Shown here: piece by piece, positions 12,416-23,301 of the stretch | How the letters are laid out: each line of letters opens with the position of its first letter | Numbering within the stretch: the stretch's first letter is position 1 | DNA from: Halichondria panicea | Taxonomy: Eukaryota; Porifera; Demospongiae; Suberitida; Halichondriidae | DNA length: 64,000 nt | Direction of reading: 5' to 3' | Assembly: GCF_963675165.1 (NCBI RefSeq) | Contig: NC_087388.1 | Coordinates: forward strand, 1,714,800-1,778,799 | The notes under the pieces: model-generated | Seen by the model: the letters and a program-made list of their open reading frames with translations, nothing else | Databases searched by the model: none | What the model was told of the DNA's origin: nothing | Translations under genes and position numbers: made by a program

Positions 12416-14145
12416 GTTCAATCCAACACATGTTTGTGTCACTGAACTTTCAGAACTCATGCTTTGCCACTTAAGCAAAAATTACTTTTACACTTCCAAT
12501 CGTTATTTTTTCTACTGTGTATATGCAACATCTTACGTCCTTTAAAATTAGCACATTTTTGTTACTACTGTACAGTTATTCTAATGTTGTCAACTCTGAC
12601 CTGAATGAAATGAATTTTTGCACTTAGTTCTATATCTTCAATGGCCGGGTGTGCATGCAATGTCATGACTTAATTATGTATACTGTAAAAACTACATTAT
12701 TACTCAATACACAGTACAGTAGTTTCGTATAGTTATACCTGTTTGTCGCAACCTGATTAGCTATTGACAGTGTGTACTTGTACGAAACTGTATATACCAG
12801 TGCAGTACCTATAAAATAAGCAGTCCTATCGGGAATGGAAACCAGACACCATACTGGAGTAAGTTTCAAACACGCGCTCACATGCACACATGCACACACC
12901 ACCTGTAAATGTAATCAATGTTTATTGTTGATATACCCTTAAAGATACAACTCCTAATGATGTGCAGGCACTAAAAATGCCCCACTTCGATCAAAGATTT
13001 GATCAGCTCAGGTGATATTCTACTAGAGTAAGCAGTATTCAACACAACGTTTAATTTATCTATGAGCTTAATTATTTTGTTGTACAGATTTGTTGTTTCC
13101 GATAGATGAGTCCATGATTGACTCTGCTTTGAACTGCTTACAGGGATGAACATTTCAATACATTGGAATAACTATTTAAAACGAAGCATTATTCCCTGGT
13201 GATATTGCCAGGACTGTGGATGTCTCAAGAACCCACCTGGAAAATATTGGTAGACCCTCTCGCAGTCAACCTACAGGATTGTCCAACAAAACAAGTCAAA
13301 TCTCACAAGAGCACAGTAAGTATACTACCATATCAGTAGCAGGTATATTTTGAGGCTAGCAAAATGACGGTTAAAAAGGTTTTCACATAATAGTGTGTAT
13401 AACGGTATAATTAGTGAAAACCACGAACATTTATACCCTCAACATATACCCGCTTTATAATAATTATAATTATAGCTATTCTATTGTAGACGGCTTCTAC
13501 ACAAGAAAAGTATTATCGAAAGCAATCATCTGTCCGTCCCTGGCAATAAAACTTTCTTCAATCGTTTGCTGCCATCATTGCCTCTCAATGGCAATGTCTT
13601 GCTTCTCCCCTCTCCCTCACTTCTGAAGACATTGTGAGCATTAAGAGAGAGACAAGAGGATCAGAGCCAACCAGACAAGCACTCGTCATGCACTTTCCGT
13701 GTTTCATATCTGTACCACATTATGTGTAAATTTAGCTGCATGCATTCAATTGCACTTACATACTGTAAATATAGCTGTTCAATCCAACACATGTTTGTGT
13801 CACTGAAATTTTAGAATTCATGCCTTGCCACGTAAGCAAAGATTACTTACTGCTGCACTTTCAATTGTCTAGCAACACCTTACGTCCTTCAAAATTAGCA
13901 CATTTTTGTACACTGTTACAGTTATTCTATTTTGACATGAATGAAATGAATTTTTGCACTCAGTTCTATAGCTTTAATGGCCGGGTGTGCATGTGCATAC
14001 ACAAAACTACATTATTACTCAATACAGTAGTTACGTATATATCCTGTTTGTCGCAGCCATTTGCTATTGAAAGTGTGTACTGTGCGAAACTGTACCAGTA
14101 TTATTATGACTGCTTATTAACTGCATTCCTGATATATTATATCAG
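12416..14145 (+). pseudogene. Decayed tandem copy C (death-domain exons) with duplicated 3' flanks
   Basis: 12857-13750 repeats the 3' end of copy B: intron start near 12858, short segment 12938-13022, first death-domain exon about 13088-13316, second about 13489-13750. The flank at 12416-12850 (TATAGCTGTTCAATCCAACA, then GGCCGGGTGTGCATG) is repeated at 13768-14145, so flank plus exons were duplicated as a unit. The main gene has a related flank at 7085-7135. All copies are interrupted by stops. The 155-residue open frame at 13820-14287 lies in this flank and shows no domain. Confidence 0.75.
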
Positions 14146-14658
14146 GAATGGTAAACATAACCAGAAGCCCTCAGATATAATTATGTATAATACATTACGT
14201 CACTTTGGTCTAGATCTAGTACCGTCTTGCATTATATATACAGACATTTGTTCTCACGATCACTGCCTCTGTTTAATATTCCCATGAGCAATGCAGAGAT
14301 TGATCATAATTATAGGACTTTTAGCCCATTATATACCAATTCGGTTTTCCTGATCACACATGACATAGCCCGCTAAGTGTGTAGGACATGATAATTATTA
14401 AGAACCTAGAATACCATTTTATGGGTTATTCATGATTAGCACCACTCCTTTCCAGTTCCATGCATTAACTGTTGTATAATTATATTTAAATGTCAAGTAA
14501 TACATATAATGCTATAATGTTTTTAACAATCACAAAAACAGTGACTATATATAGTCATATAAAATGCGCACCATAAAAACTCGACACAAGTTAGTAAAAC
14601 TATTATAAAAACAAGAGTTCATTATAATTACCCAAAAGTTAAATATACAGGACTAAAA
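14146..14658. other. AT-rich spacer / 3' flank of the ZNFX1-like gene
   Basis: This lies between pseudogene flank C and the stop codon of the minus-strand ZNFX1-like gene and should contain that gene's 3' UTR. It is AT-rich; I see no further gene or repeat. Confidence 0.5.
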
Positions 14659-17600
14659 CTACAGTCTGTCTAATTCCAATGGATCAAAGTTTGCAAGGTT
14701 AGCTGCTTCTGACCATGCAGCATGTCTTGAGCCATCCATTTCCGGTGCATGTACATTGCCGGCTGCTAGGGCATGACTCATTCCTCCAATTTCGGCTTTG
14801 CATTCGGGACACTTGGCCCTTTGCATCGCTCCCCCACACTCGCCAATTACATAGGTGTGGCCGTTGGGGCACTTGTACCAGTGGCCTTTCGGGAGGCCAA
14901 TAGCCTTGACTATCTCAAGTCTTTCTGTTTCGGACAGTCCATCAATACTGTACTTTTCACACAAGGACTTGATCATTTCAAGAATACTCCCTTCTTCTTT
15001 CTCTGAAATTTTTTCTAGTTTCCAGCCACTCTCCTCCAGTTTAAGGATAGTTGAGGTGATTACATCATGTTCATCGGTAGAAACAAGGGTTTTAATAGGA
15101 AGCATTTTACCTTGGAGCTGAATAAGCTTTGCTAGAAGGGTGAGTCTTTGCATTTCAGCTTTAGCATCAGAGAGTTGCTGCTGTGAAATAAACTCTTGCA
15201 TAATAAACTCTTTAAGGTGATTCAGGTCTCGTTTTATTCTATCAATATTCGGTTGATAACAGGATTGTGTTACAGAAAGCAGATTTAGCTTTAGATTGGA
15301 GAAAATCTCAATTGTTGTGACAATTTGGAGCAGAAATGAAAGTTTAGCTTTAGTAATGTGAGGGAAGAGAACAGTATTAACAGTTTTCTTGCCTACAGTG
15401 GAATCGTTCGATATAACTCGTTCAAGTACACTGAATTCTTCAGCAACAAACAATCGATTCAAGGAACTAGCCTTTCCGAGTCCTGTCTTTACTCTCGCTA
15501 GTTCAGCTTGCAGGTCAATGGAGTCAATTGTACTCATCTGCTTCTTCTTTATAGCTTCCACATCAGCCAGTTTGCTCCTAACGTCATTGCCATATCGGAG
15601 GCATTTTCTCACTGGAGTCTTGCACCTTGGGCATACTTTCAGAGTGATTTCTTGGGACTCTCCTGTAGGATCACTGTTGTCAGTTGACATCCATTGATCA
15701 AGCATTTCTACAACAACGATGTGATTGCAATCTGGCAAAAGAATGAATCTGGCATCTTCTTCATCCTCGGGTCCAAAAATTATCTCAGTGACTTCTTCTT
15801 TATCACAGATACGGCACAGTTTTGGGCACAATTCTCCACAAAGTCCAATGCACCTGTGTTTGCATTCCTCCAGGCGCTTTGGACATGGCTGATTGCAAGG
15901 AGGTCGATTACACAGCATTCCGCATGGCTGAGTGCAGGTAAAATGAGGGCAGGACCAGTCACAAGGCTCCATGCAGGGAGCACATGGTTCAAAGCACATT
16001 TTGGGGCAATGGCTGTGGGTGCAAAAGTTGGCACATGGCTTGGAGCATGGAGGGCAGCTTGGTGTGCAAGGAAAGTCACAAAGGTGACCACATGTTAGGG
16101 TACGATCGCATTTGGACTTACAGCCAATGTGAAGACGTCCCATTTTGCAAGTGTAGCAGGTTCCAGTACATAGGTGTTCACAATCTAACAAAGCACTGCA
16201 AGGCACGGAGCACTCTACTAGCTCTTCTTTGAGATAGCAGGAATCTTGGACAGTGTGCCCACAAGATAGTTCTTTGTCCACCTTCACAGTACATTGAGGA
16301 GTGCAAGATCGAGAGCATTTTTCTTGGCAGAGATGACCACATGCTAGAACTCTTTCACAAAGTTTTTTGCAGTTAATTTTTGCTGGATCATCCGAGCAAG
16401 CACAGCTTTGTGAATGACCGCAAGTTAGGACTTTCATTACTTTCTCTTTACAAGATCCGCAACCGTCTGAACACTCGTAGCACTTTCGTTTACAGACGTG
16501 GCCACAAGCCAATTGTTTTCTGCAACCTTGTAAGCACTTGTACTTACGATGCTCTATGTCATAGGGGTGACAAAGTCGACGGCAGACATGACCACAGGGC
16601 AAACGAGCTTCACATTTTTTCTGGCATCCACCCTCTGGGCATTTGAGAAAATCTTCAGCCACTTGGGCATTTACTTTTTGGTCTTGGTGAATGTGGCAAT
16701 GTAATGGGAGAGCTTCACCAATACAGTCCATTTTTGTGAAGCTTTCAATTATTTTAGGCCATACAGTTTTAACCTTGTCACGAAGCATTTCCATGTTACC
16801 AATTACGAACAAGCTCATTTTGGCTCTCGACAAAGCAACGCAAATACGATTCTCAATTCCGACAAATCCAATTCTTTGTTCATTGTTGCTCCTCACAAGG
16901 GACAGCAATATGATTCGGTTCTCTTCTCCCTGGAAGTCGTCAACAACAGCTGTTCGAACACCATTAATCTTTTTGGCTTGGAGAATTTTTTTAATCTCCA
17001 GCAATTGTCCTCGGTAGAGAGTCAAGATGGTGATTTCATCTTGTTTGTAGTCTTGCTTCAGCAGATAGTCACAGAGAGCTCCTAGATATTTTGCCTCGTG
17101 AGGATTTGAGTGACTTTGTTTGTCATCTGATCCTGTTAGTTCTGGCTGAGTATGGGTGATGAAGAAGAGGTTTTTACCAATTCCTTGGATGTGACCATAG
17201 TTGTACACTGATTCATGATTGTGCAGTTCTTTATATATGGCTGGAGTAATCAAGCTGGCAATCTCAGGTCTCATTCGATGCTGAATAGTTAGTGTTTGTA
17301 CAGGACAATCGTTCATTGCCAAGCGTTCGAATAATGAGACATTAAAGTTGTATTTCTTTTCAAGGTCGTAGTATGTTGGCTTTGGCCGTAGCTGTTGATG
17401 GTCACCAATTAAAACCAACTGTTGGACTGTTGGAGACAGAGAAGTAAAAATGTGAGGCTCAAAAATTTCAGCAGCTTCTTCGATAACTACTATTTTTGGT
17501 CGAATTGATTTAATGATGTAATTGTGTTTGGCTGCTCCTGTTGTAGTCATGCCAACTACATCTGAATCTCGAACAATCGTCATATCCATGTTTCTTTTTC

Positions 17601-20238
17601 TCTGTTGAAACTCTTCACAAGCAGTTGTGTAGCCATTTGAAATACTTTCCAACCGTTGCCTATGATAGGTGACAAACATATCTCTCCAATGAAGGTACAG
17701 TCTCCATCGCTGTGTTGGGTGTAAGCTCCATAAGTTAGGGATACTAGCAGCTTCATCGGCAGTCATCGGTCGGAGCCCATGATTAAGTTGCTTGTATATC
17801 AGCTTCCTTTTTTTATCCTTGTCCATCTGAACCATGTGCCAGTCACCATCGTTTTTCTTTGCTTTTGTCACTTTTTCGAACTGCCACTCCTCCTCTTCTG
17901 GAGCTTTGTACACGACTTCGTTCCCTTCAACTAGTCGATCGTTTTGTATCATCTGGACTTCAGTGTCTTCATCTTCAATGATGCCCTCTGCTTCTGGTTG
18001 ATCATATTGAGCCATGGCTTCTTGTTCAGGAGTTGCTTGTACTTGAATGTTTGGGTCTTCATACCACAATCCCAACCACAGCTCGATAGGCTGGTCTGTG
18101 TATACAGTGTTGACAAGCTGGTCGTAATGATTTGATGGAATGACTTGCCTCAAGCGATGCATTCGTAAAATTTTGTGAGCTGATAGATGAATGTTTTCCA
18201 GGTGTGATATCACAAGATCCTTCTGAGCCCTCTGGCACTCTCTGGCGCCTATATAATCCCTGAACTCCTCACATGGTATCTTTTTGTCTGTTCTCGCTTT
18301 ACTGACTTTCTCGTAAAGGGTGCATTCCTGAAGAATTTCACTTTTGCATCGTCCACCAATTCTTGTCACGTTTGGAGGTTTGCCATCGATTTCATTGCTT
18401 CTGATTCCTTCAAGAAACTGATCGAGTGCATGATTTGTATAGCATACAACTAAAATAGGTGTGGTCTTCAATGGATCCCACACTTTCCTGTTTGCCAAAA
18501 AAGCTTTGACGATTTTCATCCCCACATATGTTTTGCCGGTGCCCGGGGGACCTTGAATGACGGAGATCTCTTGAGTCAGGGCTGCTTGTAGTGCTCTCAT
18601 CTGTGAGCTATCGAGGTCTGTGACACTTGCATCAGGCCAAGAAGATGCTCTAGTGAGATCAACTTTTGAGCTTGCGAGCTTGCTTTTGATTTTGACGATT
18701 CCTTGCAAATCAAAAATGGTGTGGCCGAAATGATTTAGATACCGTGGAAGGGGGATGTTGTCAAATGAGCAGTTGACTATGTAATTCCGGAAAGGCATCA
18801 TATCGATCTCATGCTCTTCACTAACTGCTTGAAGCTTTTCCAAGACGTGACGATAAGCTTCAAAGTAAGCTACAGACTCAACCATTGTGTACTCGGTTTG
18901 AGAGTGAAGATCAAAGCCATTGACAGATCCTTCAAATTTCACAGTGATAATACCTTTCTCAAGTTGTTTTGTTTCTCTTTGTGCTACTGATGCAAAAGCA
19001 ATTGTTTGAAAGTTGTTTGTTGAAAGGCACAAGAGAGATCCATTGATTAGTCGCTTAGTATACTCCCAATTAATTCTGTGAAATGCTCGCATGTTGAAGG
19101 AAATTTCAAAACCGATTCCCATGGCAAGACACACTGGCTGCCGAATTCTGACGTTGCGATACACACGAACATCACCTCCTTTTTTTGTTGGATTGTAAAG
19201 ATAATCCGCAATTCCTTCTCGAAGAGGACCAACAAAGTCTTCACGAAGAAGTCTGAACTGAACGTCCAGGTAGTGTTCCCAGCTGCGATACTCTCCTTTG
19301 ATGATGTTCGGCCTGAGATACGGCCTCGTGGCAAACTTGTTGATTTCATTAGGGACAGGCAAAATAGAGAGTGTGGCAAAGTCTTCTGGTGGCTCAAGAT
19401 CAACATCTCCAATTTGCCTGATTGGTTTGGGCTTTGGTTTAACTTGCTCTTCTTCAAAGCTCATATGCTGGATTTGGAGTTCAAGTAAGTTCTGTTCAAT
19501 ATCTTCGAGAGTGACCCGTTCAATATCTCCACCAGTACTGTACTTCATGAGGCTGTTAAGTGTTTCTTGGATATGTAGAATTGGAAATGTTTTTTGTACA
19601 CTTTTTGGAATTTTCTCAAAACAAAACTTACCCACTTCGGTAAGATGATACAAGGATTGAAGGTTTTCTTCTCTTATAAATTGTTTGGTTTCAGAAGTCA
19701 TTCCACTGATCAGCAGTTGCAAATACACCAGAAAAAGTGCATGCTCACCACTGGAGCCGAATAGTTGAGCTAGTACACGCAAAGCAGTCTGAGTGTCACT
19801 AGATTTGGATAGCTTGTACACAATTTTCAATAATTGTTTCAACACTTTTGGTGATTTTAAGAACTTGTCGTGCTTGAAGGCATTCAAAAACCCATTCTCA
19901 TTTTGAGTAATTCGCCTAGTAACTGTTTGATCGTCAGCTTGAGATAATTCTTCAATGTCATCGCGTGTGAAATAGTTTAGCGGGGGTCGTTCCATTCTCG
20001 TTGTCGAGTCTCTGGGTCCCCCTCGACCACCACCTCTGCCACCTCTATCACCTTTGCCACCTCTACCACGACCTCTTCCACCACCTCTACCACGAGCCCC
20101 GGAAGAGTGGGTGTTGCCGTCTGTTGCTCCATCCCCCTGGGCACCGTATTGTTTCGATCGGGCCCCTTCTCTCCCACCTCCTCTTCCTCTGGGTCCTCCT
20201 CTTCCTCTGGGTCCGCCTCTACCTCGTTTACGGTCCAT
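14659..20238 (-). CDS. ZNFX1: ZNFX1-type SF1 RNA helicase with NFX1 zinc fingers and RZ finger
   Basis: A single intronless frame encodes 1859 residues from the ATG at 20238 (MDRKRGRGG). An upstream in-frame ATG at 20280 would add 14 residues; I prefer 20238 because the RGG tract follows directly. Residues 1-80 are Arg/Gly-rich (RGG, RNA-binding type). A UPF1-like SF1 helicase core follows: motif I QGPPGTGKT near 562, motif II VVIEEAAE near 914, LIGDHQQLRP, QHRMRPEI, VDDFQGEEN and VALSRAKMSLFVIGN. Residues about 1180-1490 hold Cys/His clusters of NFX1 type (CGHVC, CGHLC repeats). The C-terminus has an RZ-type finger near 1780-1822 (KCPNGHTYVIGECGG, then CPECKAEIGG). Known ZNFX1 proteins act in small-RNA inheritance in nematodes and as dsRNA sensors in mammals; length is close to the human protein (about 1900). 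Function here is inferred by homology. Confidence 0.95.
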   Translation of the reverse strand: MDRKRGRGGPRGRGGPRGRGGGREGARSKQYGAQGDGATDGNTHSSGARGRGGGRGRGRGGKGDRGGRGGGRGGPRDSTTRMERPPLNYFTRDDIEELSQADDQTVTRRITQNENGFLNAFKHDKFLKSPKVLKQLLKIVYKLSKSSDTQTALRVLAQLFGSSGEHALFLVYLQLLISGMTSETKQFIREENLQSLYHLTEVGKFCFEKIPKSVQKTFPILHIQETLNSLMKYSTGGDIERVTLEDIEQNLLELQIQHMSFEEEQVKPKPKPIRQIGDVDLEPPEDFATLSILPVPNEINKFATRPYLRPNIIKGEYRSWEHYLDVQFRLLREDFVGPLREGIADYLYNPTKKGGDVRVYRNVRIRQPVCLAMGIGFEISFNMRAFHRINWEYTKRLINGSLLCLSTNNFQTIAFASVAQRETKQLEKGIITVKFEGSVNGFDLHSQTEYTMVESVAYFEAYRHVLEKLQAVSEEHEIDMMPFRNYIVNCSFDNIPLPRYLNHFGHTIFDLQGIVKIKSKLASSKVDLTRASSWPDASVTDLDSSQMRALQAALTQEISVIQGPPGTGKTYVGMKIVKAFLANRKVWDPLKTTPILVVCYTNHALDQFLEGIRSNEIDGKPPNVTRIGGRCKSEILQECTLYEKVSKARTDKKIPCEEFRDYIGARECQRAQKDLVISHLENIHLSAHKILRMHRLRQVIPSNHYDQLVNTVYTDQPIELWLGLWYEDPNIQVQATPEQEAMAQYDQPEAEGIIEDEDTEVQMIQNDRLVEGNEVVYKAPEEEEWQFEKVTKAKKNDGDWHMVQMDKDKKRKLIYKQLNHGLRPMTADEAASIPNLWSLHPTQRWRLYLHWRDMFVTYHRQRLESISNGYTTACEEFQQRKRNMDMTIVRDSDVVGMTTTGAAKHNYIIKSIRPKIVVIEEAAEIFEPHIFTSLSPTVQQLVLIGDHQQLRPKPTYYDLEKKYNFNVSLFERLAMNDCPVQTLTIQHRMRPEIASLITPAIYKELHNHESVYNYGHIQGIGKNLFFITHTQPELTGSDDKQSHSNPHEAKYLGALCDYLLKQDYKQDEITILTLYRGQLLEIKKILQAKKINGVRTAVVDDFQGEENRIILLSLVRSNNEQRIGFVGIENRICVALSRAKMSLFVIGNMEMLRDKVKTVWPKIIESFTKMDCIGEALPLHCHIHQDQKVNAQVAEDFLKCPEGGCQKKCEARLPCGHVCRRLCHPYDIEHRKYKCLQGCRKQLACGHVCKRKCYECSDGCGSCKEKVMKVLTCGHSQSCACSDDPAKINCKKLCERVLACGHLCQEKCSRSCTPQCTVKVDKELSCGHTVQDSCYLKEELVECSVPCSALLDCEHLCTGTCYTCKMGRLHIGCKSKCDRTLTCGHLCDFPCTPSCPPCSKPCANFCTHSHCPKMCFEPCAPCMEPCDWSCPHFTCTQPCGMLCNRPPCNQPCPKRLEECKHRCIGLCGELCPKLCRICDKEEVTEIIFGPEDEEDARFILLPDCNHIVVVEMLDQWMSTDNSDPTGESQEITLKVCPRCKTPVRKCLRYGNDVRSKLADVEAIKKKQMSTIDSIDLQAELARVKTGLGKASSLNRLFVAEEFSVLERVISNDSTVGKKTVNTVLFPHITKAKLSFLLQIVTTIEIFSNLKLNLLSVTQSCYQPNIDRIKRDLNHLKEFIMQEFISQQQLSDAKAEMQRLTLLAKLIQLQGKMLPIKTLVSTDEHDVITSTILKLEESGWKLEKISEKEEGSILEMIKSLCEKYSIDGLSETERLEIVKAIGLPKGHWYKCPNGHTYVIGECGGAMQRAKCPECKAEIGGMSHALAAGNVHAPEMDGSRHAAWSEAANLANFDPLELDRL

Positions 20239-20373
20239 TATACCTATATAATTATATTGATTGAAAATGCATGCAGTCATTACACATCGAATTTTTTATA
20301 CTTCATAATGAAACAACTCAGGAGCTGATGCCTCGGTGGAGGCACAAAGTTTCATGTCATGAAGTTATAGATC

Positions 20374-20574
20374 TACCGTATAGCGGGTTTATTTTGAGGG
20401 TGTAAACTTTCGCAGATTGACCGTTAGAAAGGTTTTCGCGGAATAGCAGCCGTTCTGCAGCATGCATGCATGCATGCGATATTAATTCGTAGGTTTAATG
20501 TTCACGGTACATGTTTGATCAGCGAAAACCACGAACATTTATACCCTCAAAATATACACGCTATATACAGTATA
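20374..20574. mobile_element. MITE, TACCGTATAGCGGG family
   Basis: The left end TACCGTATAGCGGGTTTATT and the right end ATATACACGCTATATACAGTA form imperfect inverted repeats. Inner motifs AACTTTCGC and GCGAAAACCACGAACATTTA match the copies at 10.5 kb and 13.3 kb. It lies just upstream of the ZNFX1-like start. Confidence 0.7.
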
Positions 20575-20766
20575 TGTAGATATAATTGATTGTGCATGCA
20601 GGGAAGCTATGCCAAAGCTTATGGTGCAACAGTGGAAAAAATCGACCTAAAAAGGATGCCAAAAGTTCAAAGTCCATAGATTAACGTGGCTGCAACACTT
20701 TGCAGCTCGTTTTTCACTCATACGCATGCAGCTGCCAATGCTAGCGTTCTAGTGCAGAATTAACTA

Positions 20767-21171
20767 CAGTGGAACGTTCAACCTCCCATAACGAACCCTC
20801 CCATCAGAGGACAACCTCGCTACTTATATAGGACACTAGCTACGACACGGATTGAAATCCCTACGCAAAGCAACCTCCCACAAGCGAATCTTCTTGATTC
20901 CGGACAGAGGACAAGCTTCGTGCTCCCAACTGACTAACTCTGTCTCTTATTAGGAACAAACACCACATTTTACTATAATCATACTGCCATTGGCTACAAG
21001 CATAATAATTCTGCCACTACTTTGATTTCAGTGAGTTCCTTAGCTCTTGAACTAGAAATATGCAGACTACATGAGCATACTAGTCTTTGATATGCATGGC
21101 TATATAAAATAGTAATTTGAAGAGGACAATTAAAAGCTCTGCTCCCAAAGTTTCCTTTGGAGGTTCCACTG
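20767..21171. mobile_element. pogo/Tigger-like MITE with TA target duplication
   Basis: The 405-bp stretch starts CAGTGGAACGTTCAACCTCC and ends GGAGGTTCCACTG, flanked on both sides by TA (20765-20766 and 21172-21173). Short CAGTGGAAC ends and a TA duplication fit the Tc1/mariner-pogo group; the assignment rests on ends only, with no transposase inside. Confidence 0.65.
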
Positions 21172-21769
21172 TACTGGTACAGTAAGTATAATTAACACTC
21201 TATGAAGTGTTTTACTACATTATTTCTGAAAAGGTTGGTATGACATTCCCATGCAGTAAGCAAAACTAGCCAAGTAGAGAACAAAGCTTAATTGAAATCC
21301 ACTATATAGAAGCCGCTCTTGATTGATCATTGAGCAGCTGTAACAGGATTATCATTGTGTTTTATATCACGACGAAATCATGACTCGAGGCTAAATACGG
21401 CGACTGTATAATACAATTTAAGGAAGGGACTGTATGACTTACACCCTTGTTACCTTGAATTATAGCTATAGCTCATAAATATAAAACATGATATTAATTT
21501 TATTGTCGACTGTATACCGAGATTACGCCCACCCCTGCTTTAAGTGAAAGTTCCTGCATATAATTATGCGCACGATTCTGAAGAGATTGCAATGGCCTTC
21601 AAAGTATGCAAAACTAGCATAACTCGAGACAAAAATGCAAATCCACACATTGATATTCAACTAGAAATTCATTAATCACTGAGCAGTGTATATATAGCAG
21701 CCTGACAGACGGAGATACACACATGCACACACACACACACACTACTGTATATACCTCACTTGTGAGTAT
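21172..21769. other. Spacer without recognised gene
   Basis: AT-rich DNA between two MITEs, with a short (CA)n run near 21725-21742. Nothing else is supported. Confidence 0.4.
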
Positions 21770-21778
21770 GCGCAAACC

Positions 21779-22246
21779 TAGTCTCATGAATCAGCCGCCG
21801 TTCTTTTGGAACCACCGTCTGAGCACTCTTGTCATCGTTTTATGTGCCAAGACGGAATTCCGTCTTGACCAATCAAATTGCAGAAGTCCAGTCAGGTGAT
21901 GAACTTGGAGGCAGCAAAGAACTGCACTTTGCTCAACGCATTTGGATAATCATTACGCATGCATTACGCATGGTAAATACTTCATACATAGAAGCTGCTA
22001 CGAAGCATAAGCAAGGCAAGCAGGGGTCCTTGGGCACAGATTAGCACCACAGCAAAACACAAGTGGAGAGAGATGCCTTCGCTTGGCGATTTGTATAACA
22101 ATTAGGAAATATGTGTGGGCGTAATATCACGATTTAATTACATTCCATTGGTTTTGTGAGCAATCAACATTCCATTTTGAAATGACTTCATGACAAGAGT
22201 GCTCAGACGGTGGTTCCAAAAGAACGGCGGCTGATTCATGAGACTA
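21779..22246. mobile_element. Mutator-like MITE with 57-bp perfect TIRs and 9-bp TSD
   Basis: The first 57 bases (21779-21835, starting TAGTCTCATGAATCAGCC) are the exact reverse complement of the last 57 (22190-22246). The element is flanked by the direct repeat GCGCAAACC at 21770-21778 and 22247-22255. Long TIRs and a 9-bp target duplication are typical of Mutator-like elements. No transposase is encoded. Perfect arms suggest recent insertion. Confidence 0.88.
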
Positions 22247-22255
22247 GCGCAAACC

Positions 22256-23075
22256 AAGGTATATATTATACTAGGGGTACACATGGTGCAAAGTCTTCGC
22301 TCAACTTGAACAAATATTTATTTATGACGTCATTTTTGTATGGATGTAAAAATGACTGTTGTAATGATTGACCTAATCTATTGGTCGGTAAATAAGAAAG
22401 ATAGGTTTCCTTCACAAAGTGCGGCCTGGGATCAAGACTAGGTTTGTATATACAGTGTAGAACTCGCTGTGAGATCAGTAGTCCAAAGAATTTTGTAGAG
22501 TACGTGTATATACTGAGTCTATAAAGCCGAACCGCTGGAGTGGGAGCAGCTAGCTCGAGCAAGTTTGATCGACAATTCACTACCAAGATTGAAGTTGGTT
22601 ATAGCCTCACTTCGCTCAGAATTATAGTAAGTTGCTAAAAATTCGTTTTTTGCGCTTACAAAAAAGTGTTTGTGAGGCTATAGAGCCTTTTGTATATCTT
22701 CTAATGTATCAGACACTTCTAATTGCCCCGGACACTTTTATGGGAAATTTCCGCAGTTCTATATAATACAGCGGACACTCTGGTACTTAATTTTACTAAA
22801 TGTCCGAACAATCTTTGAAAAGTTGATAATATTCCAAGCAACGTAGCTTTATAGCCAGCAAGATAGATACAAGTATATGAAGGATTAGCTATAGCTATAT
22901 AGTGCAGTCGCACACTATTTTAGCTAGCTCGCATGCATCTGCATGCTTGTATGTGTTCTAATTATTCCGGACACTTCGCTTCGCGTGCTCTATAAAGATC
23001 TGTACTCGGACATTTTCCAAAATAATTATTTTGTGCTGCCCAACATAATAATTATGTATGCATGCAACTGTGATA
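22256..23075. other. Spacer without recognised gene
   Basis: The stretch holds several TCCGGACACTT-like short repeats (22720-22800, 22965-23015) and no supported coding region. The 106-residue open frame at 22266-22586 shows no domain. Confidence 0.4.
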
Positions 23076-23301
23076 CAGTGGAACCTCCATTAACGACCAC
23101 CTCTATCCGAAGTTAGGATACAATACTAGCTTGTAAAGCAACCTCGCAGCAACGGCCACCTCTCTTCCATATAACAAGCAGCTTTCTAGTCTCAGGCTTA
23201 CAATCAGCTTTAGAAATGCCACACTCTCAGAACAAAGACCACCTCTCTATAATTATATAGGCTGTTCCCTGAATGGTGTCCGTTTTATGGGGGTTCCACT
23301 G
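23076..23301. mobile_element. Short pogo/Tigger-like MITE
   Basis: The 226-bp element begins CAGTGGAACCTCCATTAACG and ends TTATGGGGGTTCCACTG, with TA on the left flank. The right flank reads AA, so the target duplication is imperfect. A fragment with a similar end (CAGTAGAACCTCGGATAGTT) lies near 60072. Confidence 0.6.

Noticed and set aside
13820..14287. 155-residue plus-strand open frame
   Set aside because: Lies in the duplicated 3' flank of the pseudogene copies; no recognisable domain and the sister flank at 12.4-12.85 kb does not keep the frame.
14715..20328. Many plus-strand open frames opposite the ZNFX1-like gene
   Set aside because: They are shadows of the long minus-strand coding frame, with no domain of their own.
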